This document shows positions 25,302 through 32,468 of a stretch of 64,000 nucleotides of DNA, in pieces; position 1 is the first letter of the stretch, and every line of letters starts with the position of its first letter. The notes under the pieces were generated by a model that was not told the origin of the DNA, searched no databases, and saw nothing but the letters and a program-made list of their open reading frames with translations. A program made the translations under genes and the position numbers. Source of the stretch: Massiliimalia timonensis. GTDB lineage: Bacteria > Bacillota > Clostridia > Oscillospirales > Ruminococcaceae. The stretch spans positions 620,001 through 684,000 of the forward strand of contig NZ_FYDD01000003.1 of the NCBI RefSeq assembly GCF_900186585.1. The letters run 5' to 3'.

Positions 25302-26327
25302 ATGGCCAATAGTATGCGCCCCGGGATTTATACTGACTACACCATTACCCCGGTCTTTTCCAAAAACCGGGGACAAAGTATTGGGATAGCGGCGCGGGTA
25401 AAACATGCAGTGGAAGGGATCCAAACGATCACTTCATTGAGCCAGGCGCAGCGGATCTTTGGGGAAGAAGCTTTGGATAATCCAATGATGCAGCTAATTG
25501 GAGCGGTTTACGAGGCAACAGCCCCGACTATTTATGCCGTTGGAGTGACAGAAGACACCGACGAGGCTTATTTAGGAGCAGTTGACAGCCTTTTCCAAAG
25601 CAGAGCCTATCTGCTGACAACCGACCGGAAAAGCCTGCCTGTCTATCAAAAGATAAGGGAGAAACTCAGAGAAAGCGGGGAAAAGCTTGCGGTTTTGCCT
25701 ACGATCCCGGACACACCGCCCGATGAGTTGGCGCAAGAACTAAATTGTGAGCGGATCTGCGTCACGTATCCACCTGTAAAGAAAAATAGATTTACAGAAG
25801 ATTTTTCAGCAATTGGGTTGACCGCTTTGATCTCTGACCGGAACGGAGAGCCAGGAAGCTTCAACGGCGCCGCTTATTCTCAAAACTGCGTGCTGACAGA
25901 AGAACCGGAGGAAGAAGAGGTGGAAACATATCTGCGCAGCGGTGTGTGCGTGCTGGAAACCAGTGGGGGAAGTGTTACCTTGATCCGCGGGGTGACTACC
26001 CGTACCCATGACGAGGCAGGGGAACCGGAAACGTCTTATCGTAATTTAGGGGTCATCTTAACGGTCGATACGGTGCTGCCGCAGCTTCAGGAAACACTGC
26101 GTCAGAAGCTTGATTTGACTCAGAACAGTCTGGTGGGACTGAACTCTATTTTATCACTGACGGTGAGCAGGTTGGAGGATTTTGTAGACGCCGGGCTTTT
26201 AAGCGGATATGATATGCCGCGGATCACCTTAGACCCAGATGACGCATCTGTTTGTATAGTAGAAATCGGGTTTACTGTGGCACAGGGGATCAGCAGTATT
26301 TATCTGACTGCGCAGATCACAGTTTAG
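25302..26327 (+). CDS. Contractile tail sheath protein
   Basis: 341 residues. The N-terminus MRPGIYTDYTITPVFSKNRGQSIGIAARVKH and the C-terminal domain (LSLTVSRLEDFVDAGLLSGYDMPRITLDPDDASVCIVEIGFTV, cut here into its motifs SRLEDFVDAG and EIGFTVAQGISSIYLTAQI) are typical of myophage tail sheaths such as XkdK. It is shorter than many sheaths (often 430-480 residues), so one of the outer domains seems reduced. ATG 25302 is preferred; ATG 25290 is in frame. Its presence makes the particle a contractile-tail type. Confidence 0.88.
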   Translation: MANSMRPGIYTDYTITPVFSKNRGQSIGIAARVKHAVEGIQTITSLSQAQRIFGEEALDNPMMQLIGAVYEATAPTIYAVGVTEDTDEAYLGAVDSLFQSRAYLLTTDRKSLPVYQKIREKLRESGEKLAVLPTIPDTPPDELAQELNCERICVTYPPVKKNRFTEDFSAIGLTALISDRNGEPGSFNGAAYSQNCVLTEEPEEEEVETYLRSGVCVLETSGGSVTLIRGVTTRTHDEAGEPETSYRNLGVILTVDTVLPQLQETLRQKLDLTQNSLVGLNSILSLTVSRLEDFVDAGLLSGYDMPRITLDPDDASVCIVEIGFTVAQGISSIYLTAQITV

Positions 26328-26343
26328 AAGGGGGAGATATAAG

Positions 26344-26721
26344 ATGACAGGTGTTACGATCCCCACCAGCAAGGACATTACGATCGAAATAGACGGCAAA
26401 AAGCTGGCAGTGGTGCAGAGCTGTACGGTGAAGACTGTGCGGGAGACCCGGAGCATTGAGGCGTTTGGGAGCGAAAATCCAGTTGCAACGGTAGGTGGGA
26501 AGCTGACCCACACACTGGAATTAAAAAAGATCGTACCGGTGAAAGGGCTGAATGACCTTGACTTTTACGGGCTCAGTGATTTTACCATTGTGATCGCCAA
26601 ACCGGATACCCGAATCGTTTATTCTGGATGCGAGTGGAGCAGTATCGGGGAAACATTGGGGTTAAATTCTCCGTGCATCGAAACGATGCAGGCAGTAGCG
26701 CGCAAGCGCTTGGTGCTGTGA
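26344..26721 (+). CDS. Tail tube (core) protein
   Basis: 125 residues with the beta-rich profile of contractile tail tubes (DITIEIDGKKLAVVQSCTVKTVRETRSIEAFG, then VATVGGKLTHTLELKKIVPV). It follows the sheath gene by 16 bases, the canonical sheath-tube order (XkdK-XkdM). AGAAGGGGGAG precedes the ATG. In such particles tube hexamers stack to form the rigid conduit that is pushed through the cell envelope on sheath contraction. Confidence 0.78.
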   Translation: MTGVTIPTSKDITIEIDGKKLAVVQSCTVKTVRETRSIEAFGSENPVATVGGKLTHTLELKKIVPVKGLNDLDFYGLSDFTIVIAKPDTRIVYSGCEWSSIGETLGLNSPCIETMQAVARKRLVL

Positions 26722-26732
26722 GGAGGGGAAAG

Positions 26733-27071
26733 ATGAGAACGACTTTCATTCAGCTTGGCGGGCAGTATTATGAGATGCGGGAGCTTTCCTGCGAGCAGGT
26801 GATTGTAAGTCTTGGCAGGTGCGAAGCCATGCAGCAGGCTGATTGGCCCTTTGATCTGGACAAGGAACTGCTGCGTGCCATGTGTGAGAACGCGGTTTTA
26901 GGGTTTGAAAGCATTTACACTGGAGAAAAGAAACGATTCGCTTCTCCGGATGAGGTGTTAAAAACCCTATCTCTTTCAGAGCTGGCCAATATTTTTGACA
27001 CATATAGCACCGCCTTTTCTAAGGATGGCTCTGGCCAGACCATTTTTGAAGCAGCAGAGGTAGAGGAATGA
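26733..27071 (+). CDS. Tail assembly chaperone-like protein
   Basis: 112 residues starting at ATG 26733 with GGAGGGG 5 bases upstream. It is acidic and helical (FDLDKELLRAMCENAVLGFESI; SPDEVLKTLSLSELANIFDTYSTAF), like XkdN/gp13-type tail chaperones, which normally coat the tape measure protein during assembly. Its stop overlaps the next start as ATGA. No slippery heptamer was seen near the overlap, so a programmed frameshift is not evident. Confidence 0.6.
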   Translation: MRTTFIQLGGQYYEMRELSCEQVIVSLGRCEAMQQADWPFDLDKELLRAMCENAVLGFESIYTGEKKRFASPDEVLKTLSLSELANIFDTYSTAFSKDGSGQTIFEAAEVEE

Positions 27072-27286
27072 AGATTTTTGAAAAAGCACTTTTCCGGCTG
27101 ATACAGCAGAGAGAAAGCAGTCAGGAACCGGAAATACCGATGGCCGATCCCCAGCAGGAGCATGAAAAAATAAAAACGATTGACGGAGAATACGATACCG
27201 TTGCGTTTGGAGAGGGGATCAGCTTGGAGGAGATCGAAGAAAAAACCGAATACCGCAGGCGGCGCAGCGTCCGGGCGCTGGACTGA
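27068..27286 (+). CDS. Small acidic/basic protein in the tape-measure position
   Basis: 72 residues, overlapping the chaperone gene by ATGA. It is hydrophilic, with an acidic centre and a basic C-terminus (EEIEEKTEYRRRRSVRALD), and has no transmembrane or coiled-coil repeat. It occupies exactly the slot where contractile phages encode the long tape measure protein (commonly many hundreds of residues). It may be a second chaperone-like subunit or a new protein. I recognise no family. Confidence 0.5.
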   Translation: MKIFEKALFRLIQQRESSQEPEIPMADPQQEHEKIKTIDGEYDTVAFGEGISLEEIEEKTEYRRRRSVRALD

Positions 27287-27298
27287 CAGGAGGAACAT

Positions 27299-27835
27299 AT
27301 GGCGACACAGTTTCAGTTTAAGGATTATACCTTTGCGGTGAATCCCGGGCAGTTTCAAATTTCCCGCGGGAAGATACTAAAAGCATTCCAGCCACCGATG
27401 ATCACTGGAACAGTGTATCCCCGCGCAGTGATCCAGCCGATTGGTGTGGAACCTATCCTTGTAACAGGGAGGGGCGAACTGATCGGAGAAAATGTGATGG
27501 AAGAATATACGCGGCTTTACCAGGTGTTTATACAGGAGGAAAGCGGGTTGTTATATCTGCCGAACCTTGCGCCGTTTTACGCCTATTTTCAAAAGCTGGA
27601 GATGACCGGTAAGGCGGGCCCCAATATTTTAAGCTATGAGTTTTCCTTTTTAGAGGACTGCGGAAAAAATCAAACGGAATTATCTGCCCAAGAGCCGTTT
27701 TATATCAGCCGCTCCGGGGATACCCTGTGCCTGATTTCGGTAAAAACAGGGAAAACGGTGGAGGAATTGTTGTTAAGCAATCCGGCTTTACAGGTTTCCG
27801 GCGAGCTTTCAGAGGGGACGATGGTATGGCTGTAA
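27299..27835 (+). CDS. LysM-containing tail/baseplate protein (XkdP-like)
   Basis: 178 residues. The N-terminal two-thirds (FQFKDYTFAVNPGQFQIS; YSFLEDCG-like strand region) resemble phage tail proteins that connect tube and hub. The last 45 residues form a LysM domain (FYISRSGDTLCLISVKTGKTVEELLLSNPAL), which binds peptidoglycan. Genes of this type (XkdP, Mu gp45 neighbourhood) lie between tape measure and hub. It starts 12 bases after the 72-residue gene and overlaps the hub gene by 10 bases. Confidence 0.75.
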   Translation: MATQFQFKDYTFAVNPGQFQISRGKILKAFQPPMITGTVYPRAVIQPIGVEPILVTGRGELIGENVMEEYTRLYQVFIQEESGLLYLPNLAPFYAYFQKLEMTGKAGPNILSYEFSFLEDCGKNQTELSAQEPFYISRSGDTLCLISVKTGKTVEELLLSNPALQVSGELSEGTMVWL

Positions 27836-28806
27836 GAAGTTCTGGAAATGTAAGGATAACAGGTACAGCGATCGACGATCAAAAAGTGACCTTTCAAAAG
27901 ATCGTGAGCTTATCGTTTGAAAGCGACCGGTTCACCCCGGCGGATGAATTGCAGTTCACGGTGCTGGACGTTTTAAACGGGCGGTTTAAATTCATTACAA
28001 TGGAACTAAACGGACGGAAGATTTTTGACGGGATCGTAGATATTCAGAAGCGGGTCATTGACCAAAAGGGAAACTACACCAGCTTTGTATGCCGCCGTAA
28101 AACCTGCATGATGCTTGACAACGAGGTAAAACCATACTGGTATTTTAATCTGACATCAGATCAGTTGATCAAAAGCCATGCGCTTCCCTATGGAGCAAAT
28201 GGGGCAAAGCTGCCAAAGGCGGCGGTATTGCCGCAGATTTTGGCAAAAAAGGGGATCTCGCATTGGGAATTTTTGACCCTGTTTTGCCGGTTGGCCTATC
28301 ACAGATCCCCCTATGTTGACCGTATGGGAAATATCACCTGCGACCCCTTTCAGGAAACGGAGCATCTGTTTTCCAATTCACGGGCAGATGGGATTCCTTT
28401 TTTAACAGCGGAATTGACGGATGATCATTATCAAATCATCTCTAAGCTTTCTGTAAAAACTGGAAAGGCGGAATACGGTGCGACCTATGGATATGTGCTG
28501 AACAATGCCTCTGCGGACCAGTTTGAGATCGTAAGGGAACGGTACTACCACCCGGAAACAGAGTGGCAGGGAGAACCGGCGCTCAGTGCCCGGCAGTATT
28601 ACGAGGATAAGCAGGCCGGTTTTTTTGAAGTTACTGTCACGGTACCCGGAATTTATGATATTCGGGCCGGGGACAGCGCGCGCTTTGAAGACGTGATCGG
28701 GAGCTATTATGATCTGTATGTGACAAAGGTACGCCTGCGCAGTGACTCGGACGGGAATACGATGACCATTACCCTTTGGGAGAAGAGCGGGCTGATCAAT
28801 CGTTAA
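27826..28806 (+). CDS. Baseplate hub protein (gpD / XkdQ-like)
   Basis: 326 residues starting at ATG 27826 inside the previous gene, with GAGGGG just upstream. The N-terminal strands (TFQKIVSLSFESDRFTPADELQFTV; FDGIVDIQKRVIDQKG) and the central LILAKKGISHWEFLTLFCR-type segment (here VLPQILAKKGISHWEFLTLF) match the gp27/gpD hub fold. The end (GDSARFEDVIGSYYDLYVTKV) is also characteristic. The hub forms a trimeric platform at the tube tip on which the spike sits. Confidence 0.8.
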   Translation: MAVRSSGNVRITGTAIDDQKVTFQKIVSLSFESDRFTPADELQFTVLDVLNGRFKFITMELNGRKIFDGIVDIQKRVIDQKGNYTSFVCRRKTCMMLDNEVKPYWYFNLTSDQLIKSHALPYGANGAKLPKAAVLPQILAKKGISHWEFLTLFCRLAYHRSPYVDRMGNITCDPFQETEHLFSNSRADGIPFLTAELTDDHYQIISKLSVKTGKAEYGATYGYVLNNASADQFEIVRERYYHPETEWQGEPALSARQYYEDKQAGFFEVTVTVPGIYDIRAGDSARFEDVIGSYYDLYVTKVRLRSDSDGNTMTITLWEKSGLINR

Positions 28807-28818
28807 AAAGGAGGGAAA

Positions 28819-29196
28819 ATGATGGTGAACCGGTTTTGGGAAAAACAGCCGGAGGAATTTGCCAGCTTTGGCACAGTGCTCCGTTCCGAAAAAAACGGCC
28901 TAGGGATCTCGTCCCAGGTCGATGTGCAGGCGGCACAGGCGGTGCATCCGTATGGGATATACAGCCTCCCCTGTGAACAGGACGAGGTGCTGATGCTGCC
29001 GACTCAGGATGGAAAATATGTTCTTCTAGGGGTGACCCGGCAAGCAGGAGAGCTGGAAAGCGGAGAAATTTTGATCCAAGCAAAAAGCGGGGCATATTTA
29101 AAGCTGCGTTCTGATGGATGCGCAGAACTCAACGGCATGGTGATTGATCCAAGTGGAGTGGCTGTAACGCTAGGAAAGGAGCGAAACAATGGATAA
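28819..29196 (+). CDS. Baseplate spike / gpV-like protein
   Basis: 125 residues. An N-terminal OB-like part (HPYGIYSLPCEQDEVLMLPTQDGKYVLLGV) is followed by a repetitive beta segment (EILIQAKSGAYLKLRSDGCAELNG), as in phage gpV/gp45 and short spike proteins. It would form the membrane-piercing tip below the hub. The protein is short, with little of the long beta-helix found in many spikes. AAAAAGGAGGG precedes the start, and the end overlaps the next gene by 8 bases. Confidence 0.72.
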   Translation: MMVNRFWEKQPEEFASFGTVLRSEKNGLGISSQVDVQAAQAVHPYGIYSLPCEQDEVLMLPTQDGKYVLLGVTRQAGELESGEILIQAKSGAYLKLRSDGCAELNGMVIDPSGVAVTLGKERNNG

Positions 29197-29542
29197 CTTG
29201 ATTGCAAACGGCGACATGGTGATGGGCAGAAACGGCGATCCGGAAATGATTTCCGGGCTAAAGGAACTAATTCAGCGGGTGATGCTCCGCCTTAGCGTGA
29301 AACGGGGCGGTTTTCCTTACAACCAGCAGCTGGGCAGCCGGTTAGCTCAGCTGGATTTAAACCAGACAGACGAATTTACTTTGCTGGCGGCCGTTCGAGA
29401 GGCTTTAGCCGATTTGGAGGAGGTTACTGTTTCCGGCATTGAAAAAACGCTGGACCGGGAAACACAGACCCTGTACCTAACGGTTTACCTGGTAGTCAAC
29501 GGCAGGGAAGCGATCGTTGAACTCAATGACCAGCTTTGGTAG
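29189..29542 (+). CDS. Baseplate wedge protein (gp25 / gpW-like, XkdS)
   Basis: 117 residues. The stretch LSVKRGGFPYNQQLGSRLAQL and the following helix-strand pattern (TLLAAVREALADLEEVTVSGIE) are typical of gp25-like wedge components, including the conserved G-x-FPYN-x2-LGS-type motif. It connects the central hub to the gpJ wedge arms. It overlaps the spike gene by 8 bases and is followed by the J gene after 12 bases. Confidence 0.85.
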   Translation: MDNLIANGDMVMGRNGDPEMISGLKELIQRVMLRLSVKRGGFPYNQQLGSRLAQLDLNQTDEFTLLAAVREALADLEEVTVSGIEKTLDRETQTLYLTVYLVVNGREAIVELNDQLW

Positions 29543-29554
29543 AAAGGAAGAAGA

Positions 29555-30616
29555 ATGACATATCAGTTGATCTATAACAATTTGAAGCAGACTTTTGAGG
29601 AAGAAAGCGGATATCCAGTACATGATGATTCTGATTTAGGGATCCGGATGCAGGTGATTGCCGGGGAATTATTCCATCTTTCCGAACAGATTAGCTTCTG
29701 CGAAAAACAAATGTTCCCTCAGACTGCAACCGGGGAATATCTGGAACGCCATGGCGTGAGCCGGGACTTGTATAAAAAGAAAGCGACAGCCGCAACAGGG
29801 ATTTTGCGTTTTTCCCGTTCCAGCGCCGCCGCGCAGGACATTGTGATTCCGGCCGGGACGCTCTGCACCAGCTCTTCCTCCGGCGGGGTGATGTATGCCA
29901 CCACAGAAGACGGCGTGATTTCCAAGGGCGCTACCTTTGCGGATATTCCTGCCGCCGCTTCGGAAAAAGGCGGGGAGGGAAATATCCTGAAAGGAAAGAT
30001 TGATACTTTGGTAGGCACGGTTGCAGGGGTGAGCAGTGTGACGAACCCGAACAATTTTTCGGGCGGGATGGAAGAGGAATCGGATCAGTCTTTCCGAAAG
30101 CGTTTGCTGGATTCCTACATTAACCCATCGAATGGCGCAAACGCCAAGTTTTATCAGGAATTTGCATTGAGATATGAACGGGTGATGTCGGCAAAAACGG
30201 AATACCAGTCTAGCGGGAATGTGCTGAATCTTTATGTATCTGATTATTTCCGGATGACAGACGATGATCTCATCCAACAGATTCAGGATGACCTGAAAGC
30301 AGAAAAGGAGTTAAATGTCAACGTACAGGTAAAAGCGGCGATACCTGTGAAGCAGGATATAGAGGTGACCGTTTATGCAAAAAACAGCCAGAATACCGGT
30401 ATGAAGCAAAGTCAAGTGATTTCCTATCTTCGTCAAAAGACGTATGAGCTGGGTGTGGGAGAAGCATTTAACCCCTATTCGATCGCGCATGATATTGCAG
30501 AACAGGTAGACGGGATCCTGTCTATTTCATTTGTACAGCCGTCAGGATTAGTAAAGGTATCGGCGGGACAGATCATTTCCCCGGGTAATATGAGCGTCAC
30601 AGTGGAGCGGGGATAA
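29555..30616 (+). CDS. Baseplate J-like protein (XkdT)
   Basis: 353 residues. The sequence follows the gpJ/gp47 family: an N-terminal helix (SDLGIRMQVIAGELFHLSEQI), the YLERHGVSRDLYKKKATAATG region, the IPAGTLCTSSSSGGVMYAT and GGMEEESDQSFRKRLL motifs, and a C-terminal strand-rich part. It forms the inner wedge ring of the contractile baseplate. It is full length for the family, and it sits in the usual W-J-I order. Confidence 0.9.
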   Translation: MTYQLIYNNLKQTFEEESGYPVHDDSDLGIRMQVIAGELFHLSEQISFCEKQMFPQTATGEYLERHGVSRDLYKKKATAATGILRFSRSSAAAQDIVIPAGTLCTSSSSGGVMYATTEDGVISKGATFADIPAAASEKGGEGNILKGKIDTLVGTVAGVSSVTNPNNFSGGMEEESDQSFRKRLLDSYINPSNGANAKFYQEFALRYERVMSAKTEYQSSGNVLNLYVSDYFRMTDDDLIQQIQDDLKAEKELNVNVQVKAAIPVKQDIEVTVYAKNSQNTGMKQSQVISYLRQKTYELGVGEAFNPYSIAHDIAEQVDGILSISFVQPSGLVKVSAGQIISPGNMSVTVERG

Positions 30617-30627
30617 GGAGGAGTATC

Positions 30628-31116
30628 ATGGGTTCTTTTCAGCGGATTTGCCGGCTCTTAAAGGATACCGGGTTTTATAAGCTACGGGGAAACAGCTTGG
30701 TGGAAGCGGAGATGAAAGCATATGCCTCGGTTTTAGAGGAACTGAGCACACAGCTAGAAAGGATATTGGAATACTGCTTTCTGGACTCTCCCGATAATCT
30801 AAGGCTATCTTATTTTGAAGATTTATTTGGTTTGGCGATCGATCCCCAGGACGATGAACAAACAAAGCTGGACAAGATCCAGCAGATGAAAAAAAGGTTT
30901 CAGGTACACAATACAGATTTTTCTAAAGCTGCGGTCACAGAGCAACTTCGCATGGGCGGCTTCACTGCGGATTTGACAGAAGATCCAGACAGCCGCGAAG
31001 TGCAGGTCGTGATCACACAGGACCGCGGTTATTGCAGTACCAAAGCGGACAAAGAGATGTGGATCCGCAATGCAATGCCTTGCCACGCGACACCGAAAAT
31101 TATTGAAAAAATTTAA
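30628..31116 (+). CDS. Baseplate / tail protein I-like (YmfQ, DUF2313; XkdU)
   Basis: 162 residues. The N-terminal helices (CRLLKDTGFYKLRGNSLVEAEMKAYASVLEEL), a DSPDNLRLSYFEDLFGLAIDP segment and the C-terminal CHATPKI motif agree with DUF2313/YmfQ proteins such as XkdU. These bridge the wedge to tail fibres. It is the last structural gene: no fibre, fibre chaperone or lysis gene follows, and a new promoter begins 9 bases after its stop. Confidence 0.8.
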   Translation: MGSFQRICRLLKDTGFYKLRGNSLVEAEMKAYASVLEELSTQLERILEYCFLDSPDNLRLSYFEDLFGLAIDPQDDEQTKLDKIQQMKKRFQVHNTDFSKAAVTEQLRMGGFTADLTEDPDSREVQVVITQDRGYCSTKADKEMWIRNAMPCHATPKIIEKI

Positions 31117-31124
31117 AAAAATGC

Positions 31125-31153
31125 TTGACAAATGGGGAATCATAGCATATAAT
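31125..31153 (+). promoter_or_regulatory. Consensus sigma-70 promoter after the phage block
   Basis: A perfect TTGACA (31125-31130), a 17-base spacer and a perfect TATAAT (31148-31153). The predicted start (about 31160) lies within the palindrome at 31158-31179, as expected for a tightly repressed promoter. Confidence 0.88.
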
Positions 31154-31157
31154 ATAG

Positions 31158-31179
31158 AAAAAGAACAAATGTTCTTTTT
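31158..31179. promoter_or_regulatory. LexA/DinR-type SOS box
   Basis: GAAC-AAAT-GTTC at 31163-31174 fits the Gram-positive LexA core GAAC-RNRY-GTTC exactly. Its A/T arms extend the palindrome to ten bases on each side. It overlaps the transcription start of a consensus promoter, the classical operator position. A hairpin in the RNA is the alternative reading. Confidence 0.7.
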
Positions 31180-31209
31180 GAGAATTTGCAGTAATTGAGG
31201 TGCAGAAAA

Positions 31210-31467
31210 ATGAAAAAAGTGATGATGTTTCTTACATTTTTAGGATTTATTTTTTTGGCGGGGGCAGTTGGCGCATATGATCAGGATAGCTTTACCTTTG
31301 GTCAAACAGCAGTACAATGCCTGATCGGCTGTTCTTTGATGGGGGCAGGCGCTTTTGGAACACGTGTTGTCAAAATGCTGCATAGAAAAAAACGGCTTCG
31401 CCGCAGATATGAAAGGATCCGCACCATCTGTGATTATGAAGCACAGCAGATGCGGCGCACAGCCTAA
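31210..31467 (+). CDS. Small two-helix membrane protein under SOS-type control
   Basis: 85 residues starting at ATG 31210 with GAGG 9 bases upstream. Two hydrophobic segments (about residues 3-21 and 34-52: VMMFLTFLGFIFLAGAVGA and TAVQCLIGCSLMGAGAFG) are separated by a short acidic loop. A very basic tail follows (HRKKRLRRRYERIRTICD). The layout resembles class II holins or small SOS-induced division inhibitors, but no family was recognised. It is transcribed from a consensus promoter with a LexA-type operator right behind the phage-derived block, and a strong hairpin follows. Whether it belongs to that block is unknown. Confidence 0.6.
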   Translation: MKKVMMFLTFLGFIFLAGAVGAYDQDSFTFGQTAVQCLIGCSLMGAGAFGTRVVKMLHRKKRLRRRYERIRTICDYEAQQMRRTA

Positions 31468-31508
31468 AGTTAGAGGATATGGATCTATTAGATAAAGTGG
31501 AAAGAGCA

Positions 31509-31550
31509 GACAAGCCCCCTCCGATAATACCGGAGGGGGCTTGTCATTTC
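31509..31550 (+). terminator. Terminator after the SOS-controlled gene
   Basis: A perfect 15-base-pair G+C-rich stem (31509-31523 and 31531-31545) with a seven-base loop. The following T-tract is weak, but the stem is very strong and sits before the phoU promoter region. Confidence 0.65.
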
Positions 31551-31564
31551 AGTTATCCTTTGAT

Positions 31565-31619
31565 TTTACATAGATTTAACAAAAACAGGATTTTGCACTT
31601 TACCTAGTACCCTTATGAT
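31565..31619 (+). promoter_or_regulatory. phoU promoter with Pho-box-like repeats
   Basis: TTTACA (31565-31570) and TTAACA (31576-31581) are direct repeats 11 bases apart, the arrangement bound by PhoP of Firmicutes; TTTACC at 31599-31604 is in near-phase (23 bases on). A -10 TATGAT (31614-31619) with a weak -35 (TTTGCA, 31592-31597) lies just downstream, as for an activator-dependent promoter. Confidence 0.55.
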
Positions 31620-31639
31620 AAAGACATACAAAAACTTTG

Positions 31640-31790
31640 TAAAAGAACAAGGGTTCTATCCGGTGAAAACCGGGTTGAACAAAACATCTGGAACGCAACT
31701 TCCCAATCTCTCTGAGGACAGGATAAATCTCCGGGCAGCAGGTCTGTCCGGAGATTTTGTGGGGAAAGCATATAACGCAAAACGGGAGGA
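31640..31790 (+). promoter_or_regulatory. Structured phoU leader
   Basis: Several inverted repeats lie between the phoU promoter and start: AGAAC-AAGG-GTTCT (31644-31657), CCGG-TGAAAA-CCGG (about 31660-31673) flanked by GTTC/GAAC, and a ten-base-pair stem (31725-31734 with 31748-31757). No T-tract or known riboswitch core was found. Function unknown. Confidence 0.45.
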
Positions 31791-31799
31791 ACAAATAAA

Positions 31800-32441
31800 A
31801 TGCGCATACACTTTGAAGAACAATTAAAAAGACTGCATGTGGAACTGATCAAAATGGGGAGCCTGTGTGAAGAGGCGATCTCTCTTTCAGCTAAGAGCTT
31901 GGAAACGCCGGGCAAATACTTTTACGACAAGGTAAAAGAACTGGAGATCGCGATCGACCAACAGGAAAATGAGATAGAAAGCATCTGCATGCGTTTGCTA
32001 TTGCAGCAGCAGCCGGTCGCAAGGGATCTTCGGAATATTTCCTCCGCTTTAAAGATGATCTCCGACATGGAGCGGATCGGGGATCAGGCGGTCGATATTA
32101 CAGAAATCGCGCCGTTTATCTCCCAAAGCCAGCCAAAAAGCAAGGTGCATTTAGCAGATATGGCGCGGATCGTTGTAAGCATGGTAACGGACAGCATCGA
32201 AGCCTTTGTCAAAAAGGATTTGACCCTGGCACAGCATGTTATGAAAACAGACGATGAGGTAGACGCGCTGTTTGATCGGGTGAAGGAAGAAATTACCGAC
32301 CTGATCGCACAAAAAGATACCGACGGGGTTTTACCGGTAGACCTGTTGATGGCGGCAAAATATTTTGAACGGATCGGGGACCATGCGGTGAATATTGCAG
32401 AATGGGTAGAGTATTCTATCACCGGGGAACATAAAAAATAG
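31800..32441 (+). CDS. phoU: Phosphate signalling regulator PhoU
   Basis: 213 residues in two helical PhoU repeats (about 1-105 and 115-210), with conserved motifs LSAKSLETPG, DQQENEIESICMRLLLQQQPVARDLR, MISDMERIGDQAVDI and the matching YFERIGDHAVNIAEWVEY of the second half. PhoU is a cytoplasmic metal-binding protein that links Pst phosphate uptake to the PhoR kinase and keeps the Pho response off when phosphate is plentiful. GGGAGG lies about 11 bases upstream of ATG 31800. A PhoB/PhoR-type pair follows; no pst genes are in the window. Confidence 0.93.
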   Translation: MRIHFEEQLKRLHVELIKMGSLCEEAISLSAKSLETPGKYFYDKVKELEIAIDQQENEIESICMRLLLQQQPVARDLRNISSALKMISDMERIGDQAVDITEIAPFISQSQPKSKVHLADMARIVVSMVTDSIEAFVKKDLTLAQHVMKTDDEVDALFDRVKEEITDLIAQKDTDGVLPVDLLMAAKYFERIGDHAVNIAEWVEYSITGEHKK

Positions 32442-32457
32442 GATTCCAGATCGTTTT

Positions 32458-32467
32458 ATGGTATAAT
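32458..32467 (+). promoter_or_regulatory. Extended -10 promoter of the PhoB/PhoR pair
   Basis: TGG-TATAAT (TATAAT at 32462-32467), an extended -10 element without a clear -35. It is directly followed by the palindrome at 32469-32491. Confidence 0.55.
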
Positions 32468-32468
32468 A

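Larger units (their letters stand above)
18540..31116 (+). mobile_element. Compact phage-derived contractile-particle locus (reduced prophage or GTA-like element)
   Basis: Nineteen co-oriented genes, many overlapping, follow the order of a PBSX/Mu-type myophage structural module: terminase small and large, portal, protease, cement, capsid, connectors, sheath, tube, chaperone, LysM, hub, spike, wedge, J, I. All frames are intact. No integrase, repressor, replication gene, tape measure, fibre, holin or lysin lies inside, and I found no flanking direct repeat or tRNA that could be an att site. Base composition looks like that of the neighbouring host genes. A domesticated particle or a decaying prophage are both possible. 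Confidence 0.8.

Noticed and set aside
27040-27090. Programmed frameshift joining the tail chaperone to the 72-residue protein
   Set aside because: The two frames overlap by ATGA, but no slippery heptamer followed by a pseudoknot or stem was seen near the chaperone end.
18378-31210. Attachment-site direct repeats or a tRNA target for the phage block
   Set aside because: I compared both borders by eye and found no shared core and no tRNA gene. A short or degenerate att site could still be missed.
31640-31760. Possible cobalamin riboswitch before phoU
   Set aside because: A GGTGAAAA-CC segment recalls the Cbl riboswitch, but the conserved B12 box and GCCACTG core are absent and phoU is not a typical target.
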